Positions 12,457 to 25,075 of a stretch of DNA of 64,000 nt are shown here, in pieces (the stretch's first letter is position 1; each line of letters begins with the position of its first letter). This stretch comes from Piscicola geometra (taxonomy: Eukaryota > Annelida > Clitellata > Hirudinida > Piscicolidae): assembly GCA_943735955.1 (NCBI GenBank), contig OX030955.1, positions 8,778,769-8,842,768 of the forward strand, read 5' to 3'. Below the pieces are notes generated by a model. That model was given only the letters and a program-made list of their open reading frames with translations. It had not been told where the DNA came from and made no database searches. The position numbers and the translations under genes were made by a program.

Positions 12457-12550
12457 CCACGCTATTTCAGCAGAGCTCTTTGAAGGCGTAGGATGGCACG
12501 TGTGTGAGGTGTGTGGAAGGAGAATAATTGGTGTGAGCCTTTGAAATAGA
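12457..12550 (+). repeat. Downstream copy of the duplicated ~90-bp block
   Basis: This is the partner of 11818-11909 and lies about 230-330 bases before the nuclear receptor start codon. It keeps the CACGTG core. Its position makes a promoter or enhancer role possible, but the sequence shows only the duplication. Confidence 0.65.
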
Positions 12551-12782
12551 GCCTCCGTGGGAGACCATGGCAAAAAGGAATACTCGCACGCGTGTGCAAG
12601 TGCGAAGTCATTCTAGATGTATGCCTCACAAACAATAAAACCTACATTTGTACGTGAATTGTGTGGGGAGTGGGCATTTTGATGGCGTGTGGCGTAGAAA
12701 AGAGCTAGCTTATAAAGCTCTGATTTATGGATCTTTGTGATTTATTGCTAGTTCGAGCTGCATCCCATAAATCAAGACTCAA

Positions 12783-14815
12783 ATGGATCACTGGGTTCGT
12801 CCATGCGACCACGAGGCCAATTCTTTCTCCGTCCCTTCCTTTCAGAACACTGCACAGACTACCAATACTACTCCAAGATTCACAAACGAAACTACGGAAG
12901 AAATTGAGAATTTTCCAAAAACAAAAAGAACCAAGAAGCGGGAAAAGTGCATCGTGTGTGGAGATGACAGTTCCGGGAGGCATTACGGAGTGGTGTCCTG
13001 CGAAGCGTGTAAAGGCTTTTTCAAGCGTTCGATTCGTAACAAGTGAGAGATATTTGCTTTTATCTCACTGTTGGATATACATCAATACTTGTTTGAACAC
13101 CATAAACTTTCAAGTACAACATCATCAAAATGTTGATGATCACAATTCCACTTCACTCACCCATCTTTCAAATATTAATTAACCCCCATCAGATCTCCCT
13201 ATTTGTGTGCGCAAAGCAGAACATGTACGGTCAGTCTTTCAAGCCGAAACAACTGCAAGTCTTGCCGCCTCGACAAGTGCCTTAAAGTCGGCATGAATGC
13301 TAGTGGTAAGTGCATCGATACATAAAGTCTAGCCTGACTCTAAATGTAGTATTATATAAGTTATCATAAAAAAAAATTAAAATATAAAACTGTTATTTGG
13401 TTTATTCATGAATTTTTTGTTTTGTTTTGAGCGATTACAACAAGTTTCTAAATACTCACTAGGCTTTACGCGCATGTTTTCTAACACTTTACAGCTGTTC
13501 AAAAAGAAAAGAAAATCGGTGGCTCAAAGGATTCCATGCACAACGTATTGGAAAGTTTTGATGAAGACCTAATTTCACTGATGAAAAAAACCGACCAAGA
13601 AATCGACTTTGAAGGTTTTCTGCAGGTTCATTCTTACACTAAAACTAAAAACACGGGAATCTCAGACAGAACAACTCACTTCTTCAACTATGAGCATCAA
13701 AACCCGGTCAAAAACCTCAAAAACGATTTCTATCCATCAAGTATCAGCAGCTTCAATGACAGTTTCTTCAAAACAAACCCGTTAAACTCTGAAACAATTT
13801 ACCCGATGCGAAAACAGCCAAATGTAAAAGGAAAAAACTTTTTTAACGACATGAGCCACACAAACGCGATAACACTGGAAGACAACTTTTGTGACCTTCT
13901 GAGCAGCCTCTTACATCTCTCAATACGATGGTCCATCTACCTTCTCCTGTCATGCCACATCTCCAACCATTGCATCCAAACCATTCTGCTGTACTCGTGG
14001 AAGGAATTGTTGTGTCTGTTCATCCTCAGAAGCTTCAAGATCGGCCCGCTTGAGTCTCTCATCGCCAGTAATCATTTTTTTCCCTTTTTTTTCGGTCATT
14101 AAATCAGTCTTTTCTACTAAATAAAATAAATCTCTCTTTTCATCAGCATTCTCTAGGCAACAAATAAGTTAAGTGTTGATTAAAAAATGAAAATTTCAAA
14201 CAATAACTTCTTAGGAAGTCCTAGCTTGCACAAACTGATCCGGAGATCCTTGGAGATGCAGATGAGCCACCAAGAGCTCCAGTGTCTCTGTGCCCTGTGT
14301 CTTTTCCGGCCTGGTTTGAAAATACTTATTTCTTTGTAAATTAAAAAGGAAATAATTTATTAACTGATTGTTAAATAGACTTTAAAAAGTCTACAGTTTT
14401 TTATTTATGGAATTTAATTAACATTTTGTATAATAAAAAATTTTGAAATACCGTAGATATAGAGCACTTTGAAGCCTCGGCATTGGAGAAGCTGCAGTCT
14501 AAAGTTTTTCTAACTTTAGAATTGTGCACTTGCCTCAAATCCTCTAAAACCCCTTGGAACATCGAAACTTCAGCTGAAGAATTGACCAAGAGTGATAGGA
14601 ACGAAGATGCAGGAAAAAAGACAAATGTTAATGAAACATATTACTGCATGAACGGGATGAACCCAACTCTACCCTCCAGAATAGGCAGTCTTTTGTTGAG
14701 ACTTCAACGCCTTAGAGATGTTTCAGCCTTTCACGTCACACCACTCTTCCAACAAGACCCACCAATCCTACACATCGTTCACTCAAACCTACTTCACTAT
14801 TCTTCCCATTCTTAA
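12783..14815 (+). CDS. Nuclear hormone receptor, DNA- and ligand-binding domains
   Basis: Exons 12783-13042, 13193-13305, 13495-14067, 14215-14313 and 14457-14815 give 467 residues. The DNA-binding domain starts with [20 protein letters not shown], continues as [12 protein letters not shown] and includes [14 protein letters not shown], with all eight zinc cysteines present. The ligand-binding domain is seen as LHLSIRW (helix 3 region), [13 protein letters not shown] (helix 5 region), [14 protein letters not shown] (helix 8) and [16 protein letters not shown] (helix 10). The P-box is EACKG. The hinge is long and Asn/Ser-rich. After helix 10 there is no acidic AF-2 motif; the protein ends LLHYSSHS. 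It is a ligand-regulated or orphan transcription factor acting in the nucleus. Its subfamily is unresolved, with NR2-like features. Confidence 0.88.
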
Positions 14816-15376
14816 ACCTCCATTACAATTCATCTTTCATGATTTAAAATATATATTAAATATTCTATTCTATGTGTTTATTGTGCTGTCAACTTAGTTA
14901 AAGTAGAGTTTTATTGGGGATATTTTATAAATTAGATTTTAGTGTGTTTTTTATGACTTATGTCGAAGAAAAAATATATGTTGAATTTATCGGTATAAAA
15001 ATCTTTATTGAATGGGGTAAAAATTCGTTAACAAAATTAAATATTGAAAAGATTAACCTACCATAACAATGTTTTCAAATTTATAATTTAGCGATTACTC
15101 TCAGAACGAAACAAGTGGCATAACGAGCGACAAAACAAACGATTTGAAGGTTTGCATAAGGAGTGATGTATTTTAAAGAAATATTTGCGACGAAACATAA
15201 TATAAAGTAAGTCACTGATACTCGTATGTAGATAGCACACCACGTTGCAAAAATACCAATTAATGGAAAAAGAAATAAATAAAAAATATGATGGATGCGA
15301 CTGGTTCATATTAATAGGAACCATTAAAGAATTTCGAAATGCATATCATAGTCCCACACGCGAAAAGAATCTAGCA
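14816..15376. other. Convergent 3' intergenic stretch
   Basis: This 561-base stretch holds the 3' UTRs of the nuclear receptor gene (+) and the EHD gene (-). An ATTAAA at 14855-14860 could serve the receptor. No gene was found. Confidence 0.5.
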
Positions 15377-18300
15377 TCATTTTGCCTCTTCATCGTGGAT
15401 GCTCATCTCTGCAATGTTCTCGATGCTGACTTCGACTGGGAATGGGTTGACGATGTGGTTAGTGCAATGGTTACCGTTGTGGATCTTCTTGGAGGGCGGG
15501 ATGAGGTGTTTGGGCAGTTCTGAAGGGATGTCGTAGTTCTGCAGTTTGAGGTCGATCAGGTACAGTGCAAGTCCAAACTCATCGATGTCCAGCATGCCGT
15601 CAGAGTCAATGTCCGAAAGTTTCCAGATTTTTCCTAAGATGGCATTTGGAAGCTTCGACTTCATCATTTCCTTTCTTGCAGTTAATCCTGAAATTTTACC
15701 GTTGACTGGGTTGAGGTTCTGAAAGATGTCTTCATACTTGGCCCTGTCCTTGCTGACGATCCATTCAGCATCGTTCTTGCCCTTGTCGACGCCTTCTCCG
15801 CAGTTGATGGTGAATGGACTGCCAATGTAATCGTTGAAAGCCCCCCCTCTGATGATCGACATGTCCCTCATCACCTGCTCATCCTTCGGGATCATTTGCA
15901 TGAAGCGGGGCACGTCTTCCTCCAGCATAGAGTCCACTGCATCCAGCAGCTTCTTGTTGTAACTCTTAAACTTGTTGAAGTCTCGATTTTTTAGAATCGC
16001 TTGCATGCGTTTCAGGTTTGGAAAGTCTCCGGGAGAAATGTTGTAGTTGCGTTGGATGCGGTCGTAAATCTCACCAAGGTGCTTGATCAGCCACTTCTGT
16101 TTCGCCTTGCGCCTCCCAAACATCGGCATTTGCTGTTTCAGACTGCTTATGATCAGCCCGTGCACCTCGATTAATAATGTGGGTATTTTAGAATGTGCTA
16201 AATAAGGGTATTTAAATGAAGTTAAAAAAAACTGTAATTTTTCCTATTTTTTAAAGTATAAAAAACTTTAAAATATTTAAAATTACTTATAAATTAAAAT
16301 AACTATTTTAAAAATTACATTTCGATTATCTGTTCAAAGAGATGTATTACATAAAATAAAATAAATTAGACGAATGATTCACAAGTCAATCTTAGTGTAT
16401 TTATATTTTATTTCACGCCCATCTCAGTCATTGCGAAATCCCGTCGGTTGTCGGAGTTAGCCAATGAAACTTAAAAAGGCCGATATTGAAATCCGCATCG
16501 TCAAACGGTTAAGGTGACAGTACATTTCCAGTTGACGAAACTCAGAAATAAACACAAGATTTTGTGTTACATCGATAAAAAACGATTTTTTTATTCTTCA
16601 TCTTTATTAATAAAATTTTCTGTAAAATACTAATTAAAGAAACATTTTAAAATTTGTGTTTGTCATTATATGAAACAAATTTAAGTAAAAATAAAATATT
16701 TTAAAATAAATTTTAACCAATAAACATGGTAAAATGATGATTTGGACCGACAAAGATCACAATAGGTTAGTGACTTTTTTCAATCCGTCGGTCTGTTGGC
16801 CGGCGAAAATGAACGTCTTTTTACATGATTTCTATCTGAGTTCTATTTTTATTTAAAAAAAGTAAAATCATTTAGACAAGCTGATAATGTTACACGTTTT
16901 AAAAACTTGTTTCATCTTCATTTACTCTAAAATAGATTTATAGGCTAATGATAACATTTTATACCCTAGTTTCTGTGTCAAGAGAATGGGTATCACTGGA
17001 AAAACATTTTTTTATGTTTTTTCACATATTTAAAACAATCTAGCTTTTTAAAAAAGATACTTTTGATCTGAGCTGAACTTTAGGACCTTTTCACATTCTT
17101 TGGAATGACACTTGTTTGTCCCCTAGGGTCTGTAACTTGAAACCATCAAGTCAAGCCGTCATCAAGGACTCTATCGACTTCACACAGTCTTCCTTCCTTC
17201 ATAAGACAAACCTCACACATTCGTCCTACATGCAGTGCAACTTTTTATGTGTGAAGCTCGTTATGGGGTTTTTAATTGAAGTTTGTATTATTATAAGAGA
17301 CGACTTGAATTTAAAAGCAATAAAAGAATAATGACCCAGTTTTAATCTGATTCTTAAAATAAAATCAATATTCATTTTTATTATAAAACTTGTGTGGCTT
17401 ATTAAAATAGTTTTAATAAATTGTTATTGAAACAAAAACCTCAAGCCCAACATCAAGCCCACAGCTTCCAATCCCCTAAACAAACGAATTGATATTATTA
17501 AAGTTTCAGTCAGTTTTAATTAGTTTTGAATATATAAAAATTAAATACCATGAGCATAAATGAACTTATTTTATGAATTAAAACTAAGCTAATTTTTTAG
17601 AGTTTTTAATATATAACTAATCATTTTATTTTTTTACATTTTTATTGAGTTTGTGAAACCTATTAATTGATGACTCAACTTTCATACATCAAGAGTGAAT
17701 TGTTAAAAAACAGACTGCACCCAATTTCTAGTCGCTTTCCTAAATGTAACATATGTTACATTTAGGAAAGCATATGCCACTTCCAGTCCACTCAATTACA
17801 TAAGCCTAGTGTATTTATGCTGGTACGAATTACTTGGCCTAGATAATGTTTCTTTTTTTAAAGAATGATAATATTTATTTTTTGGAATGCTTTTTTTCAA
17901 TGTGAATCTTTTTGACATTAAAAAATTCATCGAAAGATCATTTTGAACCTCTCAAAGAGATGCAATCATACAAGAAAATTTAAAATCTGTAAATAATTTA
18001 TTTAATTATTTGAACTTCTTAAAAGAAAACATTTTTAAGAATTTTGAAATTGCCAATTTCGTGTTGAGCTGAGAATTGATAAAGGTTGAAAGTCTAAATT
18101 CAAAGTCTGTGGATATTTAAAGTTCATTATTTTTAAAACTCTTCAGTAATTCTGAAAATTTATGAATATAAATTCCCTTTATCTAATCACAGAAATATCT
18201 GGCAATTTCAAGTTTCCATACATACCTCTTGAAATAGAAAAAGATTCTAAGTCAATGCTTTGATTACTTCTTTATTTATGTATTTTCTGTAGCTTAAGTG

Positions 18301-21300
18301 ATAGCGGAATTTTAATCCAGCATTTGAAAAGTTAGCTTCAAGTTATAAAGACTCAAATTGTAAATTTAGGAGGCTAAATCTCAAAAAGTTGAAAACGAGT
18401 AAAATTTGGTAAATACAAAATAATTGATAAATAATTGTTTCTTTTTATTAATTTGTAATTAGATATTTAATCAATTTAATATTTGACTTATCTCAATGAA
18501 AAACAATAATTAATAAAAATAATATTTGTAAAAATATTTCTTTTTGAATAGTTGTTATAGTGCTAGCCAAGGTGGCCTTGTCTAAGCTACTTCAGCATAT
18601 TTTCCTTTTTCAGATATCTTTAAAGTTTATGTCAATTAACTGTTGTTTTTTATTTTCCCACATTTTCTGATATGTCAAAATTGTCCACTTTTCATTCACC
18701 AGAAGTTTATATTTTCCAGCACCATTATTTTTTCAATTAATCCATAACGATTACATTCGGTTGCATATTTTACAAATATTTTAAACCCATTCTTAACATT
18801 TGATATATAAAATTTATAATTTTATTAGTATTTAAATAAAGAGTTTAAAGAAGATAATATCAAGAGACTTTATTTTAAGTTTCCAATACTGACGCAACTA
18901 ATGAGAGAGTCTGGTTTAGTCATTTTATAAAAAAACTGAAAAATAAAATAATGAAATTCGATAAATAAAAAATATATAAGTGTTTGGTTTTACTTTCAAA
19001 TATGAATTTTTCACTCAGAGTGACTAAGATGAAATCCTATTTGTGAAAAAAGTAACTTTCTAAATTCAAAATTATTCTCAAACTTCACAACGCGCCATCG
19101 ATTGAATAATTTATATCGCATGTAAACTATTAGATTTATAAGCATTTACTTTTTAAATGGTTTATTGCTTCTGGATTGCCAGATTATCTGGTCTTCCGTG
19201 TATTGAATTTCAAATTTATATTTTTAATAAACAATAAATCTGTGAGAATCACTAAAGAATTCAATGTATTTTTTCATTAATAAATCGATCTTTAAATCTT
19301 TAAAAATAGACCATTTGCTACTGGAAAAGCCTATTTCGACATTTCCTTAAATTTTCGAAAAAGATATATTTTAATGAATTCTGTTTTTAAGCTTTCCTAA
19401 AACCCATCTTCAAACTTATATTATCGGGGATTTCATATTCTTTTTATGGCCAAAATTCTTTTCTAGAAATTTTTTCAGGTGAATGATTGTCAACTGTTCA
19501 TAATTCACTTTTGAAGTGGTTTAAACATTTAAATTATTATAAATTAAATAAAAACCACCTTGTTAAATCTTCATTTTATGAGGTAAATTGATCTCGAAAC
19601 GCTTGTCGAGATCAAGGGATGCTCACTCGAACGACTACTATTATAGACGTATAAACAATCCATTAAATAAGACACGTTATAAATTTGAAGAGCTGTTTTC
19701 AATCGTTCATAAAGCATCGAAAATAATGATTACAGTAATGCTCCTGTAATATGTTATGCTTTGAAACCTCTGAAACAATCATGGCCCAGTAATAATCTCA
19801 CTTTCATTTTATAAAATATTAAAATTCTAGAGCAATTATTAAATGGACTGCTAATTAAGAGTTTGTATAAAGCAGGTCCATCATTAATTTAATCGTATTT
19901 TTTTATATTAAGAATAACTTTAAAAGTATATTATTTTTTTAGACTTTTCAGACATTAAAATAGAATTTAGTGATCCATAGATAAATTAACATCACTATTC
20001 TCATCGTTTCCAAATAAATAGTTTAATTACTGTCTGGAGTCATAAAAAGGACGATTCAATTACAAAAATAATGAAAGACTTTTCTAATGTAAATTTTTTT
20101 AAATTGGTTTAAAATATTTCAAAAACTAATAAGTATTTAAAATGAAAATACATTTATTAAAGAAATTTCACAAATTTATTTAAGCGTTTATTGCACCCAA
20201 CTTAACAAAATAAGAAGTGAGTTTGGAGATGATTTTGAAATCATGATGTCAAAAGAACGTTGTTTATTTGAAACTACGACCGATAATACGATAAAAAAGA
20301 TTTAATGCGTTGAATCTTTTTGCGCCAAATTGCACATTTCACATTTAAATCATGCAATCATAACAGAATTATTAACTGCGTGATAGCATTCATCTGATTA
20401 AAAGATACTCGTTCGAAATTTTAAAGGCTGAAAAAGATAAAAATGGCAAGTTCACGATGAGCCACATGAGCTAAAAGTTGACGTAGAGGTTGGTGGATTT
20501 GACCCTTCTGATATTTTGTTGAAACCATTCAAGCAGCCAAAAACTACGCTAAAAAGTCGTTTAAGAATAATCACTAGACAAAAAACCTTAAGAAAAATGG
20601 TACAGTTTTCATGTCAACATAATACTTATTTTGAAAATATTAGGTTAAAAGGTAAATCTAAATAAAGTTATTTGTATAAAATTTAAATACTTTAAATTCT
20701 AATGTTACTATTGAATAAAATACAGTTTCATGACTCAAGAGAGTCTGTTAATTATTTGAAATGAAATAGCCAATTCGAGAATCTTTAAATTCTTTCAAAC
20801 ATCCTTCTTGAAATGGATTAATTTTTGTTTTATGAGATAATACTTAAAAATATGATGAAAGGCTTAAACTAAAAATGAATGATAGCTCACTAAGATCTAT
20901 AATGAAATGGTTTTGCTTAAATATTCCAGGAATTTAAATTTATATGTTTTAAGCCACTGAACATTCAAGTTCGATTTATTCATTAAATCAACTATAAAAC
21001 TGGAAAAAATATTTTTTAACAAACTTAACAAATAAAATATTAATTTGTAAAATTATTTTAAACTTCAAGCTTATTGATACTCAATTTAATGTTACTTGAT
21101 CTTTAGAAGCTATTATTTCAATGGCTATAATTGAAAACTACCAGCATTTCATCCTTCACAATAATGGTTGAATTAACTTAATAGCTTTTAAAATATAAAA
21201 ATAATTAAATCTACATCAACGATTCATTCACGAACTTATCTTTGTTCAACCTTTTCACACTTTCATTCGGATTCAGTGTTTTTGTATTTAATCACAGTCG

Positions 21301-22815
21301 TCAAAAAACTAATAAATTTAAATGATGATGTATTTATTTCACTATATTGAGTTACAGTGAGCAATATAACACATTCCATGAACAGTTACAAGCCGTTAAA
21401 AGCATAATTTCATTCTTAATCTATTTTTTCAAATGATAATCAATTTCGCCTCTTTTAATCCTATCTTAACCTCTCATGTTGTTTTTTTGGTCTTATTCAA
21501 TAATCTAACATCATTTTCGTAGTTAAGGGGTGGAGTTTTAGGGTTAGGGTTTATGATTATTATTAAAAATTACTTTTAATTGTTGAAAAATCTTCAAACT
21601 CCGCTCCTTAATTAAGTAACTTGGTGGTGTAAGATTATTTAATATGATCCGTTTTTTTAATAATAAAGAAATGCGATCTGATAGAATTTGACAAAGAGTT
21701 TTATTTCAATCAATTTTAACGTAGACCAATTATATAAAGTACTGGGTTTTTATATTTTAATAGAATATTATTTTTTTAAACCCCTTCATTATGTAGTTTT
21801 CAAATAATGAGTTTGAAGTTTTTGCATAAGATATAATTAATATATAAACTGTATAGTAATTTCGAAAATACTTTTAAATAGACATTTATGACGGACCTAC
21901 CTTGACTACTCTGGCTCTTTTTATTAGGTCGTTGAGTTTTCGGATAGCTGCGTTCTTCGGAAGATTCTGAATTTCTTGAAAAAGATTTTGTTCTTCCAGC
22001 TCGAAAAGTTTTCTGTTGTTGTCGAAGAGCATGGGCTGGTCCCAGAAAGAACCAATGTACACTCTGACCACTTCTGGAGTGTTGAGTACCTTGCCGAGAG
22101 ACCACATCAGAGCCCCGTACACCCTCATCAGCTCTTGGTGGTCCACCATGTCAGCCTTGTTTAGCACGATTCGGATTTTTTCGTCGTATCCCTTCATTGA
22201 CTCGATTACCATGCGAAACTCATCTGAAATATCAAGCTTGTGCGCGTCGAACAAAAGAATGATGCGATCCACCCTCTCAGCCAGCCACTCTATCACCGCC
22301 GCGAAGTTGTAACCTCGGTCAGCTCTCTGCTTTTCTCCTGCGAGAATTCCAGGTGTGTCGATGATAGACATACTTTCCAGCACACGATTCTTCACTTGCG
22401 AGCAAAGAAAACGATTGAGAAATACATTTCCAAAGTTCGCTAGAGCTCTGAAAGGTTTCTTCTTGTCGACGACAACGGCGTTTCCTGGAATAATTCCGTT
22501 GTCTTCTCCGTAGGAAACCACGATGAAGCTGTCTGTCGTCGGCTCAGGACCAATTCTCATGCCGGGAAAGTCTTGTTCGAGAAGGTACCTGATGAAGGTG
22601 GTCTTCCCGGTGGAGTACTGTCCGATCAGCAGGATCATCGGCTTGGCGTCGAAGTCTGCGTCGTCCATCGGAGGCGAGTGGAAGTCGTGGAAGCCGTAGA
22701 ACTGCTCCAGAGGCAGCAGCTTGTTTCTGTAGACATTCTTGAAACCATCGCTCACGCACTCGGTCAAAACCGCGTTTTTTTTACCCATTGAATTTCTTTT
22801 TGGTAAAGTAAACAT
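15377..22815 (-). CDS. EHD: EHD-family membrane-remodelling ATPase
   Basis: Exon 1 is 22815-21901 (305 codons, ending RARVVK at a GTAGGT donor). Exon 2 is 16165-15377. The total is 567 residues against about 535-540 in vertebrate EHD1-4. Visible features are the P-loop GQYSTGKT (residues 65-72), DTPG (153-156), NKAD (219-222), helical stalk segments, and a C-terminal EH domain with the EF-hand loop DIDSDGMLDIDE (490-501) and the NPF-pocket Trp at 486. EHDs are dynamin-like ATPases that tubulate and recycle endosomal membrane. The tail runs about 30 residues past the EH domain and holds its own NPF motif at 545-547. ATG 22815 gives MFTLPKRN, close to the MFSW start of the family. ATG at residue 10 is a less likely start. 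Confidence 0.95.
16166..21900 (-). other. Single 5.7-kb intron of the EHD gene
   Basis: This is a GT-AG intron of AT-rich sequence. I see no coding exons on either strand. It contains a perfect 38-bp palindrome (17734-17771) and scattered AT-rich repeats. A short telomere-like GGGTTAGGG run lies near 21540. Confidence 0.7.
17734..17771. repeat. Perfect 38-bp palindrome
   Basis: GCTTTCCTAAATGTAACAT is followed at once by its exact reverse complement, with CATATG at the centre and no spacer. The match stops at 17733/17772. No flanking direct repeat was seen. Confidence 0.85.
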
Positions 22816-23030
22816 TTTTCTATTATCTTTAAAAACGATTTAGAATTCTTTGTTTACTTATCGTTTGCTAATTTCTTCTAAAAGTTAGAAAAGCATACTT
22901 TGAGTTTTATTAGTTAATTAATTTTTCGATGCAATTATTGTTTAAAAATTCAATATAATGGGCATTTCTTTGGCTGCATAAATGACACTATAATGGAACG
23001 TCAACGACTCGGTGTTCATCTCGCCAGGCC

Positions 23031-23040
23031 TTTATATACT
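23031..23040 (-). promoter_or_regulatory. TATA box of the EHD gene
   Basis: Read on the minus strand, the site is AGTATATAAA followed by GGCCTGG, about 215 bases upstream of the EHD start codon. It suggests transcription starting near 23005 with a 5' UTR of about 190 bases. Confidence 0.5.
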
Positions 23041-24725
23041 CAGCCTTCTCCGCAGCTCCTAGCTCGCTCAATCTTCAAAAACGTTATCACACACGTTTTT
23101 AAGCGTTTGATCGACAGCTGGCTGAAACACTATTTATCGTGCATGCATGGGGTGTCTGTTTCATATTTCGCTTACGGCTCTTTCACCACATAATCAATGT
23201 TTATTCGGAAACTTTTCATCGGTAGCGGGCGTTTATAAAAGCGAAACGGCACTGTAATCGTCATTGTTATTACTTATCACCTAGCGATGTGACAAAATGA
23301 ATTATTATAATTTATATATTTTTTAAAAACTTTATATTCATTAAACTGATAACCAATGATTTTTTTATTAAAAATAATTTAAATTTTGAAAGACAAATAA
23401 AAATTATTTTATTAAAAGAATTCCAAAAACGAAGACAAATAATTAATCTAACAATAAATCATTTCAATCGATAAAAATATCGTAAAACGATCATCCATAA
23501 AAATGCTTAAAATATCAGAACCATATATTTACTATTCGAGCAAAAAAACGAGAAATAGATTTATGGGAAATTAAATGTATCCAGAACGCTTTCATTATTC
23601 GACACCAATGTTAAGTCAGTAGAGATTCTATTTTGAACAATTTAAATAAAAATTAAAAGTTTCGTTTTCGAAAATAATATAAAACATTGAAAATGGGCCG
23701 TTTGTTAGGACTCGTTTGAAAAATATGAAATTGATTGATAATTTGTAAATATGGAATTGAAAAACTTTTTTTCCATGAATTTTATTAATTTGGCTTGTTA
23801 AATTTTAATTATATTTGCTCCATATTTCATTAGAAAAATGGATATCTCTAATTTCTACATTCATCTAGAATGTTCAATTCTGATTTTTAAAAACGTTACT
23901 AAGTTCAATGAATCCAAACTAAAAAATGTATTTTTTTTAAACCAGCACATTAGACACGAATGGAGTAAGTGGTGCAAACAGATAATGGGTCTTAATGACA
24001 TTCTTAGAAAGTTCTGAGACAAGCAATGTTTAAGCATGAAATGATTAGTATCACGTATAAATCTTAAATTCTTCGAGTAAACTTACATGGAAGTTCAGAT
24101 GCGTTCCTTTAGATATGCCAGAGCTTTTTACTTTTGAGATGCTAATTTGTGGACCGCATAACTTGCAGAATGCACTGATCACCAGCCTTAAATAAAGTCT
24201 GTCATTGAAATGTAACTTTAAAATTCAGCAAACAAAGTGCGAATCAATTTTAATTAAAGTTATTTAAATTTAATCTACGCTGAGTTTTAGGGCTGGATTT
24301 TATTTATAAGGGTATAAAGAATCTTTAATATTTCAAACGAGTTTTTTTTGTTTGTATACAATTTTTTGTTATAAATGTTAAAAATTAGTAAGAAATTAAT
24401 TTTAGTTTTTCAATAGATAACAAATGCATCTAAATAGACGCGTGTGATAAAAAATATTATATAACATTGAACAAACAACTTCATTTGTATTAAAGAAAAT
24501 ATTCGAATTTCGATATTTCATTAATTATTTCCAACATAAAAGTCAGAATTTCGCTTGCTCTGCTTCCAAACGAACTCAAACGTAGCAGAGAGCTTCTATT
24601 GCTGTTCTGAACGGAGCCCACAATAAAATGCCGGCGTTTATTCTTCCTTTTCAGTATTTTTCGTTTTTGTTATATAAAAAAAAACTTTTTTAAAAGTCAA
24701 CAAAATATCGAACATTGAAAAATGT

Positions 24726-24884
24726 CTATACTAAAACTAATATGGCTTCGTGAGAGTCCAAGGATTTTCTGTTGATTTCTTGGTTCACAAAACCTGCAAC
24801 GATGCCGTGTACTTCTTTCGCAGCCTGCCTCTGGTGGTTAGACTGACTCTCCCTCCGCAGCATTTCTTCAAGCTTTGACTTGCA
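24726..24884 (-). CDS. Orphan terminal exon candidate, unknown protein
   Basis: On the minus strand an acceptor (TACCACAG) at 24885 opens a 53-codon frame. It encodes CKSKLEEMLRRESQSNHQ, then RQAAKEVHGIVAGFVNQE, and ends EAILVLV-stop. The composition is helical and charged and much less AT-biased than its surroundings, which is typical of a real 3' exon here. No upstream exon or start was found, and I recognise no family. It could be a pseudogene remnant. Confidence 0.35.
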   Translation of the reverse strand, partial: CKSKLEEMLRRESQSNHQRQAAKEVHGIVAGFVNQEINRKSLDSHEAILVLV

Positions 24885-24969
24885 CTGTGGTATTAAATGC
24901 TGCTTATGTGTCTATGTATAGCCTACTTCTAAATTTTTTACTTTTGTAAACGAATGGCTGAGGGAAAAA

Positions 24970-25075
24970 AATCATCATCATCATTATCATAATCATAATT
25001 ATCATCATCATCATCATCATGCTCATCATCATCATTACCATCCTCATCATCAGCATCACCATCATCATCGCATCA
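24970..25075. repeat. (CAT)n-type microsatellite
   Basis: Interrupted CAT/CATCAT trinucleotide runs extend over about 105 bases. Confidence 0.8.
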
